Notes: a model not told the origin generated them from the sequence alone. Shown: positions 34,845 through 47,178, counted from the stretch's first letter. The stretch: 64,000 nucleotides of DNA from Epiperipatus broadwayi (GCA_028023455.1 JAQFVV010006255.1:5814501-5878500), one strand, 5' to 3'. Program-made: numbers and translations.

Positions 34845-35670
34845 TAATGGAATTTGGGATAATTGATGTGCTTTTTAATATTTATTTAGAAGACATGCTT
34901 AATAATTATTTAGAGTGTGGAGGAACAAACATTGAAGGTAGAATAATAAAATGTATATGATTTACTAATGGTATGTCTTATAAGTGAGAATGAAAATTAT
35001 CTTCAGAATATGTTGAATATATTGGAGAAAGGATATATGGAATAAAGATTAATGTTGAGAAGAGTTTATGGTTAAGAAGGACTGCAAATTGAAATTCATG
35101 ATATCATAGTCAACAGATAAAGGGATTTAGATATTTGAGTAGTTAGTTGAGTGAGGGTGGAAGAAGTGATGAAGTTAAAAGAAGGATAGCATTGGCAAAG
35201 AAGGCATTTATTAAGAGAAAGAAAATATTCTATGGATCTTTAAAGAGAGAATTAAGAAAAAGATTAATTAAATGTTATGTGTGGAGCATATTTTTGCATG
35301 GTTGTGAGACGTGGACAATGAATAATAAAAGTCTTTGAAATGTGAACATGGAGAAAAATGGAAAAAATCAGTTGGATGAATAAAATAACAAATGAAGAAG
35401 TTTTGAAACGAGCAAATGAAAAGAGAAGATTGTTGAGGAAATCAGAAAGAGAAACTGGATTGGACATATATTAAGAAAAAGTATAATGATATTTTGGAAG
35501 GAATGGTAAGTGGAAGTAAAAAGATAGGATAGAAAAGATTGACATTATTGGATGATATAAAAGATGGGGAGTGTTACGTGGAATTGAAGAGATGGGAAAT
35601 GAAGAAAATGAAATGGATAAATTGATGATGTGACTACTCTCTGGACGTGCCCATGGGACGGAATACTATT
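34845..35670 (+). pseudogene. Second LINE type: RT end and C-terminal region, 5'-truncated
   Basis: Across frames this reads DLLMV near the RT aspartate block, SENENYLQNMLNILEKGYME, INVEKS, then EVKRRIALAKKAFIKRKKI, KRLIKCYVWSIFLHGCETWT, KREDC and LTLLDDIKDGECYVELKRWE. This is the standard C-terminal layout of a common animal LINE endonuclease-RT (R/K-rich, CETWTL, GHI, and a final LLDDIKD block). It is not the same subfamily as the RTE LINE at 6,849. The 63-codon frame 35,147-35,338 is its longest open piece. Confidence 0.75.
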
Positions 35671-36439
35671 GATTGATGTGCTTATAAAATTTGAAATGTT
35701 TGTTATCCACGTGCAAGCATATGTAATTATATTTTATAGACAAATCTGCATTCTTTTTTTATATTAAAAAATTAATGATAAGATTAATAAAAACATAAAA
35801 ATATAGCTGTTTTTTTTTGTAAAATTTATTGCGTTCACAGATGACTCATTTTATTTATTTATAAAATTTTATTTTGGTAAAATAGTCTTATTCAAATCTC
35901 TATTATTTATTACTTTTATTTATTTAAAAGAATAGTAAAATATTTTGATAAGATAAAAGTGTAATTTTATATTATCATGATTCATTGAAAACGGAAAAAG
36001 CTATTCTAATTTTACTAATCAGCGGAGAATAATAAATGATATATCAAGATATATTTACTTTTATTATATTTTGATAACTATCTTTTCAGAATTTGATTCT
36101 CACACTTGATATTCAATTTGAGATTCCTCTTGCATTTTAAAGTTAAGAACTTTTTGTTTGCGACTTTAGTGTATTTATATTATTACACTAAGATTATCAT
36201 GTCATTCAGCAGTTCCAATGAAACTAATCAAAAACTTTCTACTCTTAAAAAATAAAATAATTCATTGATTTTTTAAAAATATAATTTAAATAAATTTTTA
36301 AAATGTATTATCTAATATAAGTTTTTAGATTATAATTGTATACAATTAAACAGTTATACATATATGTTTGTTATCTGAGTGCAAAAAAATTAAGGATAAA
36401 AACCCCAACAATTTCTTAATTAAAAATATTTTCTTAGGC
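35671..36439. other. No assignable feature
   Basis: AT-rich spacer with no recognised element. Confidence 0.45.
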
Positions 36440-36630
36440 AATTTAACTGATATTTATATAGTGCTTCTCAAAGAGGAGATACAGCAGATGCATATTACCC
36501 AGGTCCGAGTTGTGTGTGGAGCTCTAGCTGCAGTAGGTAACTAGGATTTTGATGCCCTCATAAAATTTGCTGTGGATCTAAAAGCAAATCTTTTCCAAAG
36601 TAAATAAAACTAATAATAATAAAAAAAACT
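36440..36630 (+). repeat. Interspersed repeat shared with 56,320-56,470
   Basis: ATTTATATAGTGCTTCTC, a GTGGAGCTCTAGCTGCAGTA region, CTAGGATTTTGATGCCCTC and AAATTTGCTGTGGAT recur, diverged, at 56,320-56,470. The repeat ends in an A-rich stretch. Its class is unknown. Confidence 0.55.
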
Positions 36631-37599
36631 AATGAATAAAAACTTTTTTTCTTAGTTGAGGTTGCAGAAAAATATACTTTAGTTGCATGTTTTCTTATTC
36701 TTTATTCTTTTGTGTTTGTATAATATAAAGATATTTTTACATGCTATTTATATCATTACTTTTCATTATGAATGTGTAAACCAAATTTTAGTATTGTGTC
36801 CTTTTTTTTTTGTAATATCTATATTAATTTTGTAATACACAATAAGATAGTAATAGGGTTCCACTAAATTGAGATAATCTGAATTGTAAAATGAAAGTAT
36901 ATGATAGCAAAAGTAATATAAAGTATAAATATAAATTTTATAAAGTCTAAAATAACTATTCTTAAATGCATAATTATTTTTTCATTTTACAAGTACCTAA
37001 ATATTTATCCTTAATTTCTTCAAAACAAATAGCTCTATTTTTTTTTCTTCCAATTTTATCTTTGTCATTAAATAATAATCTTTTTTTTTTTTTTTCATTG
37101 AATTTAATTTTCATATATTTTTTTAAATTTCTATACATTTCTCTAATAATATCACCATGTCTTTTACACTATTTGCAAAAAAAATAAAAGATGGGCCAAA
37201 TTATATATTCACCTAATTCTCATGATTCTCAATATTTAATCCTATCCTACCTTTTCTACCCTAATCTCCAATTTTCTTACAAACAAAATAAATAACAAAA
37301 GATGATAATGGGCTCTTTATTTTAAAAGAATTTTACATTAAATTTTCATCCAATCTATATTTTCTAAATGGAATTTGTGAAAATTATTCTTGTAAAATTC
37401 TTAATCATTTTTAACAGATCTAAACATATTCAAGATTTCTGTACAATTTCCATTTATTCACACTATAATAAAGTTTTTTTTATATATAAACATTCTATAA
37501 ATAATAATAATTATTATTTTATGTAAGAAGCCATTTCTATCAATTGAGAATTAGTGAGTAAACTACATCTAATTGTTTATTTCACTGAATGAATTTCCA
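36631..37599. other. No assignable feature
   Basis: AT-rich. The reverse complement may carry LINE text towards 37,700, but I cannot support it here. Confidence 0.4.
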
Positions 37600-37745
37600 A
37601 TCAGAATGTTATGTTTGTCCATTCAAGTCTTAACTTTATCCTTTGTATAAGTTCTTCTATCTTTCCTTTATATAATAATTTATTTCTTACACTCATCTGG
37701 AATCTTATTATCATCAATAATTACATTAATCCATATCTTCATATT
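37600..37745 (-). pseudogene. Possible LINE RT trace
   Basis: The minus strand reads INVIIDDNKIPDECKK followed by a K/D/R-rich stretch, similar in layout to the ...kIPxxWKxSxIxPIYKxKGD segment before the RT palm of several LINEs. It is short and broken by stops, and directly abuts the LTR-like block at 37,790. Confidence 0.3.
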
Positions 37746-37789
37746 ATAAAGATCCGGAGAATATAAGACTAACGTAATCTGCACTACAG

Positions 37790-39825
37790 GGTGCCATCTA
37801 GACATTTGAATCTAGAAAAATTTATAAAGTAGGCAGATACGTAAGTCAAAAAAAAAATTATTTTATATATTTTGATTCCGGTCGTTAGCCCATTGTCACT
37901 AGCTCAGTGGAACAGCAGAGATTTATATTTTATTAAAAATTCTTATCTAAGAATATATAAAAAAGAATAAAATAAGCCACTGCCAGTAATTAACATACAA
38001 ACATTTATTTACGCACATATATATAAAATTTAACATTATTATTTTAGTATGTTTACTTTAACATTTAACATTATTTTTAACTTTTATTTTAGATTTTAAT
38101 TTACATTTTAATTTTTATACTATTATAAGTTCGCACAGATGGGTTTATAAAAGTTTGTTTTAAAATGTTGAGTATAGATTGGTTACATAGATTACACGGT
38201 TAAAAAACATTTCAAAATAAACATAAATGATCAAAATACAAAGTCATTGATAACGTCAATTGCAGAGGGAATTTTATAAGAAACCCAATAGCATTCATCA
38301 TAAGATGCCGCAAGACACCAATAACTTAGAAGACATCCGACATAAATACATCTTAGATACTCACCGTAAGGTATCAGTATTTACCAAATGTCTATATATT
38401 TTGATCAAATATGAAAAACAAAAACATAATTAACCGGTAGAGTGTCGAGTATGAATAGACTACATAGATTTGCATTTGAAAAGAAATTATTCTATCCTTG
38501 TTTAACCTTAGGCCAAAAGTTCACAGTCAAACCAACTTCAATCCATCTGATATATTGATGTATTCAATGTAATACATCTACGACAGCACAAATAGGTTAA
38601 GAGAAGAAATTGCCTTTCGTCAGATAGGAATACTACATCTATCTAACGATAAGAGCAATAAAAAAAAACTCCATAGGAAGGAACTGCGGTCTCCGTCTTA
38701 TAGTTCCTCCCATAGGCAAAATGTGTGTGTGCGGTGTATAAAGCGATTCTGCCCGTAGCGAATCTCGTACTACATCTAATTACACCAATATATCCAATCC
38801 ATTGACCCAATTTAACTACGAAACAAATAACCTAAGATTACCCTCCCCTAATATAACTTTACAAATCTATATAGCCATTCATGCCCAACTTAAATTTAAC
38901 ATTTAGATAACTAGTTTAATGAAAAACAGAAATCATAATAAAACTTAAAGAACAAATAAATAAATGGAAATGATTTTACAAAAGAAATACATTAAATAAA
39001 ATTATAACTAATTAATAAATAATTTAGTTTGGTCAGATAGGATTCTATTTCTATAAATTAAATACTGGGAAAGTTTATATTTTAGAGTTCTTAGTATTTT
39101 CAAATTAATATTGTTCATTAGATTTTATAAAGTTCTTACGGTTTTAACAAGTCTGTAGTTTCTAATTTCTTGCAGTTGCTTGTCATTTGGAGCCAGCGTT
39201 AATTCCCTCGATGTCCTATAGTCCTCAATCTAGAAAAATGATGTCATTTCTCTTTCATTTTTTTAACGAGATTGAAGGGATTGAAGAGTGCGTCTTTTCA
39301 ATCCCTTCTCCTTCACTCCGCACTAAAACATATCTGTCATCTCTTAATAATAACTAACTCAATCATTTCCAAACTTTTCCTTTTATATTAATTTTAAGGA
39401 TTCAACTGACATTACGTCGTCGATGTGATGGTCCTTTCTCTGAGGTCCGATTCCATTGTTTTTCTCTCCTATCTGACCATTGCTTATACATTTAAATGCC
39501 CAAGACTAGTTTACATTGACTAATTAAAATAATCATTTCCATTTTTCAATAACATTAATTAATTTGTTTTCAAACTTAAAGATATATTTTTATCTCTAAA
39601 TCTTTTTTAAGTTTTTGCTTTTACAATACCTTTTCTATTTTTAATAAAGTTTTATTTTAATAATTTTTTTTCATCTGTGCGATTTTATATAGATACGAGT
39701 TTAGTATAGAATTTTAATTTTCAATTTTTAATTCTTAAAAAAAAAGAAGTTTTATTTGCGAACTTTTATTTTTTTCATGTTTACTAATAAAAAAAAACAA
39801 TGTAACGATGTCTGTGCCCGTTACA
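37790..39825 (-). repeat. LTR-like block, minus orientation
   Basis: On the minus strand it starts TGTAACG (39,825) with nearby CGTTACA, has a TATA-like TAATATAAAAGG at about 39,390, and ends ...AAATGTCTAGATGGCACCC...TGCA (37,790). It is a diverged relative of 11,212-13,225. The internal order differs: a segment beginning near 38,900 (TAAGTTGGGCATGAATGGC) precedes one containing TGACTTTGTATTTTGATC, whereas in the other copy the two are reversed, as if tandem subunits were differently retained. Confidence 0.55.
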
Positions 39826-41639
39826 ATATAAAAAAAAAACCCATACACTTCTCACAAAGTAATTTTCACAATTCTTTATTTATTACTGATATGTGCAGAG
39901 GCCTAAGCCAGATGTACAATCATTAAATTATTTTGGAAATAATACACATAAAAAGGGATTTGATTTAACAATGAATTTATTATTCAAATATATATTAGTA
40001 GCATTAGTCTTTCAACTAGTGACTTATTGGTTGACTTCCATAAGTTTAATGTCTTAATTATGCATGCAGAGTTCTTTATAGTATTGAATTATAACATGGA
40101 ATTTCTTACACAGTACTTTATTTATTCAGTTAACTCTTCTTCATTAAGTTTTCATTCCAATGATCTCTTCAACATATTTCACCATTCACAGTCTGCTGGT
40201 TTTGCAAGCACCTTATTGCTCTTTTACATTTAGGACTAAACTGCTGATCTCTGGCTGTATTCTTAATGCACTGTTGGCATTTTAAATAGTCTGTTTTGTT
40301 TTGTGATCTAATTTGCATAAAATAATTTCATTATTATCTCCATACAAATTAGCATATCCAGGTCATTTTGATATTTGTATAACTTACTATGCATTTCATT
40401 TATTTCTAGAGTGTCTTTTAATGTCTTTTATATTGACTAGTTTTACATGCACACACATATAACTTTATTTATTACACACTCTAGTCAATATATAACAAAT
40501 ACATATCAGTTACAACTATCAGAGTTTTTTTCATATCTGAAAAACAATTATGATTATCTATACTTAAACATACAACAACATATGCATGCATGTATATTAG
40601 ATAAAGTTATTGCATATTTATGTAAAGATAATTATCATACAATTTATTTTTAGATATGTAGAAGATTGTTAATTAATAAAATTATCATATATTAAATAAA
40701 ATATTGAGAAAAGTTATTTATAAAAAGTGTGTGTGTTTTTATAAAGATTTAGTAGAAACAATGCAATGAGAGTAGTAGTTGTAAACTCATGCGTTAGTAT
40801 GCCTGTTATTGTTCTATTCAATTCTAAATTTATTATTAAATTACATCTCATAAATTAAGCTTTCTAATAAATCATACTGATTTAACAATTCACCATCACC
40901 CAATGTTTTTATTACAAACCCCTTTGAATGCTTTTTTTAACATTTTATTTTCCATATAACAATTTTTTCTTTCATATTTTTCTACTTAATATGGATCAAA
41001 AAATTTTCAGAATCTTTCTTCATTACTGATATAAAGGGCTTAAGATCTTTGAATATTAAGAATATATTGTAAATTATGTTTTTGAATTAAACAATAATAA
41101 CAAAATCAAATAAGATGAAGTTCCTGTTTTGATTTGAGTAATTTCAAATTAAAAACTCCATTAAGTCTAAAAGCCATTTGTTATTTGTTCTAAAAATCAC
41201 TTCCATAAAAATTGAAACTACAATGTTTCTGTATTTTATAAATAAATTCAGATTTAAAATATAAACACAAACATTTTTGATTGATTAAATAAAATACATT
41301 CATCAAATTGATTATACATATATATATATTGTAGACATGAACATGATTCCACCATTTGTACCTGCTTGGACATGGTGTGAAGCAGTAGTGGATCTATTCA
41401 ATTCACACATTGATTGCACCAAATGGGATGGGAATCAATATCATCCCAAACATCAATGTGCAAAAAGGATTCTTAGAAGCAATATAAGTGATTATAAGTT
41501 ATAATAAATAAGTGATAAATATAACATCACCAGCAAGAATAATCAAGAATCATCGATCCGTCTTTGTGACTGGAATTAAAAGAAGTACATTAGAAAATCT
41601 TAGACTAATTTTTATCTAGCCAATGCCAAATGTAGAGCA
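39826..41639. other. Mostly unassigned; possible gag trace
   Basis: Minus strand 40,290-40,190 contains a cysteine-rich stretch (CQQC..., KCKRAIRC) that could be a decayed zinc-knuckle region lying upstream of the minus LTR-like block, mirroring the arrangement at 10,380-11,212. This is weak. The rest is AT-rich with no call. Confidence 0.3.
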
Positions 41640-41904
41640 TATTATAAAAACAATCAACAAAATTTTATCTGCACATACATATTTAAGTGCTAAATATATA
41701 CAATAATAAACATAAAAGATGCTGGGATTTTTATATTAATGCTGATCATCATCAATGCTCTGATACATCAGGTACCAATAATATGTAGGCCAGCTACACA
41801 GTAATTATAAAATTTATAAAATAAAGTATCATACAAATAATTCTAGAGAGAATCAGCTGGATGTCAACACAAATATATATATATATAGCTCTAGTTTCCT
41901 CTAT

Positions 41905-41951
41905 CCTTCACTGATGATAGCAAATTAGCTTGAAATCAGCTGGTCTGAGGG
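41905..41951 (+). ncRNA. Type I hammerhead ribozyme, family A, first copy
   Basis: Stem I CCTTCA (41,905-41,910) with TGAGGG (41,946-41,951): five Watson-Crick and one G-U pair. CTGATGA at 41,911-41,917. Stem II AGC/GCT with a T-T mismatch at its base. GAAA at 41,932-41,935. Stem III A-TC-AGCT-GG-T. Cleavage is predicted after C41,945. The mismatch at the base of stem II is the weakest point. Confidence 0.7.
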
Positions 41952-42310
41952 TGGGCAAATGAAAGAGATAGTGAATTCTGACTCTTTTATCATTTATATA
42001 AACAAATTTACACTTGTACGGTAGTTTTGGTAAAACGCCATCTATTGATCATAAATACAAGTCAGGTTACATGAGTATAACTTGTTTTTGTTTTTCATAA
42101 ATGTACCTTTAAAGGTTTTTGCAATGATATATATTGCAGAGGCTTTGACTATGTGGTGAAACTGAACTGAGATCAGACCCATGTAGCTATCTGGCTTGTT
42201 AGGCTGGATTTTAAGACTTTACAGGTCTGAAAAATTCATGCTTGCAAACTGATAGAAACTTTTTGCATAAACGCTTGGAGTCAGTGTTTAGATCTAGTTT
42301 CTAGCTCTAT

Positions 42311-42357
42311 CCTTCACTGATGATAGCAAATTATCTTGAAATCAGCTGATCTGAGGG
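42311..42357 (+). ncRNA. Type I hammerhead ribozyme, family A, second copy
   Basis: CCTTCA (42,311-42,316), CTGATGA (42,317-42,323), GAAA (42,338-42,341), stem III TC-AGCT-GA (fully paired), TC, cleavage after 42,351, then TGAGGG. Stem II is weaker than in the first copy (AGC opposite TCT). Confidence 0.6.
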
Positions 42358-42510
42358 TGGGCAAATGAAAGAGATAGTGAATTCTGACTCTTTTATCGTT
42401 TATGTAAACAAATTTACACTTGTACGGTGGTTTTAGTAAAACGCCATCTATTGATCATAAATACAAGTGATAGCAGGTTACATGATTATAACTTGTTTTT
42501 GTTTTATATA

Positions 42511-43640
42511 TATATGAAATGGAAGTAACTACCTCCTACTGAGTTATGTGATATCGAAAACAATGATAGAATGGTACCATTCTGTCCTTATGCTCTATTG
42601 CTATATAAGTTTAGTTTTTGATGTAGTTTTGAATTATATGATGAATTTTTGTCTATTGTCTTAATTTATGTACAGACTAAATGTTCTGTAATCACCTTAA
42701 TATATTCAGAGGATGAAGATAGAGCCTTACTTTTAACAACCTCTGAATATTGGATGAAATAGTAGTTTTAATAAATGTAATAATAAGTTACCATAACTTT
42801 TTTAAATATTTGTAATTGAAATGGAAGTAACTACTTTCCACTGAGCTGTGTGACAGACATTAAAAGCAATGAAAGATAGAATGGTTCCACTATATTTTTA
42901 GGCCCTCTTGTTATATAAACTTAGTTTTTGATGTAGTTTTGAAATTACAGAATGAATTTTGTAAGCTTATATAACAAAGAGCTTAAAGACAGAATGGTAC
43001 CATTCTGAATTTCATTGCTTTTGACATTGCATAACTTAGAGGGAGGTAGTTACTTCTGTTTCACCTACAAATATTTAAAAAAGTCATGATTATTTATTAT
43101 TATATTTATTAAAACTACTATTTTATCTAATATTCAGAGTTAATAAACATCACATGACCACCTCCTCTTATGCTTGTGTATAACTGTTGTTAAAATAGGC
43201 AAAATTCACTATATATATATATTGGTGTGTAAAACTAGTTTGGGGATATTGGATGAGTAGGCACTAGATGGGGATTTTATGCACAAGCCTTCTGGCATCC
43301 ATTGATTTCTCTAGCTTGCTGTGTGTGGCAATATATATATATAGTGAGTTTTGCCTGTTTTAATATTCAGAGTTTGTTAAAAATAAGACTCGATCTACAT
43401 CTTCTGTATATATTAGTAGTGTTTCCAGATTACATATAAAAACAATTGATAACATTTATTCTGTCAAATACCAAGCTTATAAAACAACAGCACTTTAAGA
43501 CAGAATGGTACCACTCTGCCATTTGATGTTTTTCAGATCATATAATTCAGTGGGAGATAGTTACTTCATTTCAATTATAGATATTTTAAAAAGTTATGGT
43601 TATGATTATTTATAATATATTATATGCTATTATTGTTCAA
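42511..43640. repeat. Inverted repeat complex with GGTACCATTCTG palindromes
   Basis: A GAAATGGAAGTAACTAC block occurs at 42,512 and 42,821 (plus) and in reverse near 43,065 and 43,580. Each is followed by AGAATGGTACCATTCTG-type palindromes. Outer text (AATATTCAGAG, TAAAACTACTATTT) is also mirrored. So 42,700-43,060 and 43,065-43,640 form nested inverted arms, with a family B insertion at 43,142-43,361 in one arm. No protein or hammerhead was found. Confidence 0.65.
43142..43361 (+). mobile_element. Family B repeat insertion with 13-bp target duplication
   Basis: The insert carries TAAAACTAGTTTGGGGATAT, the GAGTAGGCACTAGATGGGGA block and a TTTTGCCTGTTTTAA end, with TATATA-rich inverted ends. 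AATATTCAGAGTT flanks it on both sides (43,129-43,141 and 43,362-43,374). The other arm of the host repeat (about 42,737-42,750) shows the uninterrupted site. The 5' half of the hammerhead is missing. Confidence 0.75.
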
Positions 43641-44299
43641 ACTATCGTGGGATTACAATGATACTGATTAATGTCATTGTGAATAAAAGCAGATACACAT
43701 ATTTAAACTTATTCTATTCTAATATACTTCACTTGGAATGACTTAAAGTCATGATTAACAAATTTATTAGATAATAAAATGAAGTTCAAGATCTGATAAG
43801 TTCTCCCTATTACAAATACGTCATTCATTCTGATTTTGACTTACAAATAAATTATTTCCATAGATTAAAAATAAACTACACAAGTAATATTATCCATAGT
43901 TCTCTGATATATAAATTGTAACAACTATTAATTGAACACATATATGTATGCTTACACACACACATTTAAGAATACAAATTATCTCACTTATTAATAAACC
44001 AATAAAAAAAAACTATTCTACTTTAATATGTAAACAATGGATTATTTTAGATATACATGTATGTGTTTACATATGCTACCTATTACATGTTATAATATCA
44101 CAATAATATTTCATACATTAAATCCATATGCCAATATTATTCAAAACTTATACCATATTAATAGCATATAAATAATTAAGTGATAAACATATACATAATA
44201 AATGCATACATATATGCACATAAATTTTAATCTAATTTTACTTTATAAATCTGGTTACTGTACTATTATTTTCAGAAAACTCTTAAATTGTAAACAAAT

Positions 44300-44870
44300 A
44301 TAAAGAAACAGTATTGATTGTATTTATATATTAAACTATTTCCATTATCTATTATTAAATATTGAAAGTTTTAAGAAAAAATTAACTTTATTTAAATTTT
44401 TCAATTGCATTTGACTAGTAGTAATAGCACACAGGTTAGTATATGCACAACACTAACATTTTGAGTGGTATTATTATCCTCTCTTCTTCAGGTGTTACTG
44501 GCCTGACTAGTAATAGTACTAACATGATGATTGAATTTGGACCCTTAGATTCTTGAATATTGAATTTTAAGATAACTCAATTGATTAGAGTGTTACCTTA
44601 AAATTCAATATTCAAGAATCTAAAGGTCCAAGTTTGATTCCCATGCCAGTATTATCACTGGTTAGGCCAGCAACACTAGAAGAAGAGAAAAATATTACCA
44701 CTCAAAACATTGTGCATATAATAACCTGTAAACTATTCCTAACAGTTGAATGTAATTGGAAAATTTAAATAAAGTTAAAATTTTCTAAAGACATTCAGTA
44801 CTTAATATTAGTGCAATATATAAATACAACTAAAACACTATGACCACAAACCATCAGGGAAAAAATATAT
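44300..44870. repeat. Foldback with tRNA-like centre and hammerhead-like arms, copy 1
   Basis: Arms of about 250 bp mirror each other around 44,583. Both hold a CACCTGAAGAAGAG... / ...GTGTTGTGCATAT region (a hammerhead-like CTGAAGA core, decayed here to AAAA/CAAAA in place of GAAA), TAACAGTTGAATGTA and AAATAAAGTTAA. The centre reads TAACTCAATTGATTAGAG (A-box-like) and AAGTTTGATTCCC (B-box-like). A second copy is at 49,080-49,540. Confidence 0.7.
44575..44650 (+). ncRNA. tRNA-like (SINE head) sequence
   Basis: A-box-like TCAATTGATTAGAG and B-box-like AGTTTGATTCC, spaced as in a tRNA, ending CCATGCCAGTA. Substitutions look like decay of a GGTTCGATTCC B-box. It forms the centre of a foldback, so it is a SINE or pol III-derived remnant and not a working tRNA gene. 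Confidence 0.45.
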
Positions 44871-45440
44871 GATTTATATAAATCCAGCTTGAAAGTTTTT
44901 TTTTTGTTGTTATTGCTGTTTTTAAACTTTTTTTTTCTTGTAAACTTTTAAGAAAAATTTGAGAAATGTTTTTGCCTTTAAAAAACATCCAAATCTAGAA
45001 ATGCAATGTTGTGGCAGTTTTCTTTCATTCTTCAACACTATATTTAACTAATATAACATATATACAAATAATGATAAATTTCATATGTCTGTGATTCTAT
45101 GCATATATTTAACACAGTGTATTCATAAAGTATAACACTGAAATCTCAAGACTAGCAGGTTGGCTTCTTACAACAATGTCCTTGATAGAGCATATGTAAG
45201 GTGAATATTAGTATACCTCAACTCTGTTAAACTTCTATAATTTGATAGACTGTAGCCAGAGAAGCAGTCTACTTTTCATACATTAGCTGTTGAGTTAAAA
45301 GAAAAGCCATGAACCCTACTTCTCTTGAAGTTCAAACTTAACCAATTTGGAGAACAGCAGCAATTGTTCTTTCTTTGAAGCTGGCTTGTACTCTCTTTAC
45401 TTCTGCAGTCTCTGTAACTTAATTTAGTCTAATAAACAAT

Positions 45441-45839
45441 CTCTAATTTGGTCCCACTATTTATATAATAAACAGTGAAATTTAAAAACAAGTTTATCAA
45501 AATAAGATATTTTCCATGTGATTAATAATTTAATTACATCATCTGTTTTTCAATTTACATTCACTAAAACTAATTAATTAAAAATATTTATTAATACTTT
45601 AATTAAATCAGATTGTATGATTAATGTACATTAAAAAAAACACATATCCAAAAATATTTTACATTTTGTCAAAATCAGAAAATTCAAAATTATTTGCTCT
45701 AAATATAAATTTTTATATTTTTTGATTTTAAATACTTTGCCTTACTTTTAAAATATCAAAATTATTATTTAATCAATATATCAGTTATTATAATGTATAT
45801 ATTTTAAATAAATATATATACAACAAATTTCTGCTCATG
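45441..45839. other. No assignable feature
   Basis: AT-rich, very low complexity; faint similarity to 50,470-50,880 may continue the long duplication. Confidence 0.4.
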
Positions 45840-46110
45840 ATACTTTTTGCATTTCCCTGACAATAAAAATCATGTTTATAGAACTTCTTGATTTTCTATA
45901 CCATCCCGAATCTTTGATAACTCCTCTGGGTCTAGAAGCAGCTTATTCAATAAAACCCTAGAAAGTACTTTGGCTGTAATTGATAAAGTAATATTTTGTG
46001 ATAACTACTATAATCCTTTCTATTTTTTTAGTTTTATATATTAGAACTATAGAAGCATTCTTAACATATGACAGCACAACTTCATTGGTCCATATATTTT
46101 TAGAAAAAAA
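45840..46110 (-). pseudogene. Third LINE type, RT fragment
   Basis: The minus strand reads SIVLIYKTKK, then ITAKVLSRVLLNKLL and LDPEELSKIRDGIENQEV. This fits the I(V/L)xIYKxKK ... LLSxAGKVLARxLLNRL ... LPExQxGFR segment of LINE RTs, with decayed spacing. It differs from both LINE types above. Stops and frameshifts are frequent. Confidence 0.5.
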
Positions 46111-47178
46111 ATTGAATTTAAATGAGGTGAATATATCTTAAAAAGCTATCCTCTATATTTTATCTATAATTATTCAAAAGATGATCATAATCTTTCTTCT
46201 ACATGTTCAAAATATTATTATTGTGTAAAAGTATGACATAAACATATTTAATAAAAATTATAATATCATTTTCAAGTTCATCTTTTATTTTATATATGTC
46301 AAAGCGAACAAAAATGATCACAATCAACAAATGATTTGCAATTTTGTCTTTTTATCAACTGTTGACTTTTCCACCATTAAATTTCTATGTTGCTTGCTAA
46401 GCTCTATATTTGATTTATTATTTGGACAAACTAAAGATGCCATATTTCATTGTAATCAAATTAGTAATAATAACATCATTTTCAATGTAACAGGCAGGAT
46501 TTTTCTTTTTAAAGAACTTATACAATAGACTTTTTTACAATACAATCATAAAGATAATTCCAACTCTGTATTATGACAAACTTGAAAATCTAAATTAGAA
46601 ATTTAATATATTATGGAATCTGGAATTTAGCATGGTTAGTAGTTACTTTTAAAAATAAACATCAAATTTCCTACATATAAAATAATTGGAATAAATCATA
46701 TTTTGAATGTATTATCATTTTAATCTCGGAGTATATTAGTCTATGAATTATTCAATTTCTGAAACTTTAAATGCTCTAAAAGTTATTTCATTTCTGAGTT
46801 CTAATTATATGGCAGTCCATAAAATATTGTTGTTTTGAAGGTGGATGCATTCAAGTCCTTTTACAGTGAATTTTTTAATATTTTTATGATATAAAAAACT
46901 TATTAAAGTTTGTGAAACAACTTTCATATTATCAAAAATGGAAATTAATAAGTCCATTATACTGGTTTTTTCCCTATGCAAATTATAATAAATAATAAAA
47001 ATATCATATGCAACAGCTATATATATAATATATATACACAAAAAGCCTTTTTGGCACAGGTTTTGTACTCTGAATGTTAAGTATCTATTTTAACAATAAT
47101 CAATTATTGTAGATAGAAACTGTTATTAATGTTCTATAATGAGTAAAATAATAATAATAATAATAACAAAATTAATAC
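46111..47178. other. No assignable feature
   Basis: AT-rich; an (AAT)n run lies at about 47,144-47,166. Open frames 46,331-46,528 and 46,805-47,041 match nothing known to me. Confidence 0.45.

Larger units (their letters stand above)
41888..42503 (+). mobile_element. Hammerhead-bearing tandem repeat, family A (retrozyme-like)
   Basis: About 1.5 tandem units, with two hammerhead cores 406 bp apart. The unit between predicted cleavage points (41,946-42,351) is 406 nt; the second unit stops about 150 nt after its hammerhead. The two copies of the downstream part (GGTGGGCAAATGAAAGAGAT, ACGCCATCTATTGATCATAA) are nearly identical, so this is a fairly young element. No open frame. The architecture is that of retrozymes. 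The flanks are AT microsatellite, so no target duplication can be read. Confidence 0.8.
41640..45440 (+). repeat. Long repeated segment, copy 1 (partner 48,370-50,290)
   Basis: 41,690-41,850 matches 48,415-48,530, and 43,760-45,440 matches 48,690-50,290 in the same orientation and order, with substitution throughout. Copy 1 holds about 1.8 kb (41,880-43,640) not found in copy 2, consisting of hammerhead repeats and foldbacks. This points to an old duplication or long interspersed element later loaded with insertions. Confidence 0.5.
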
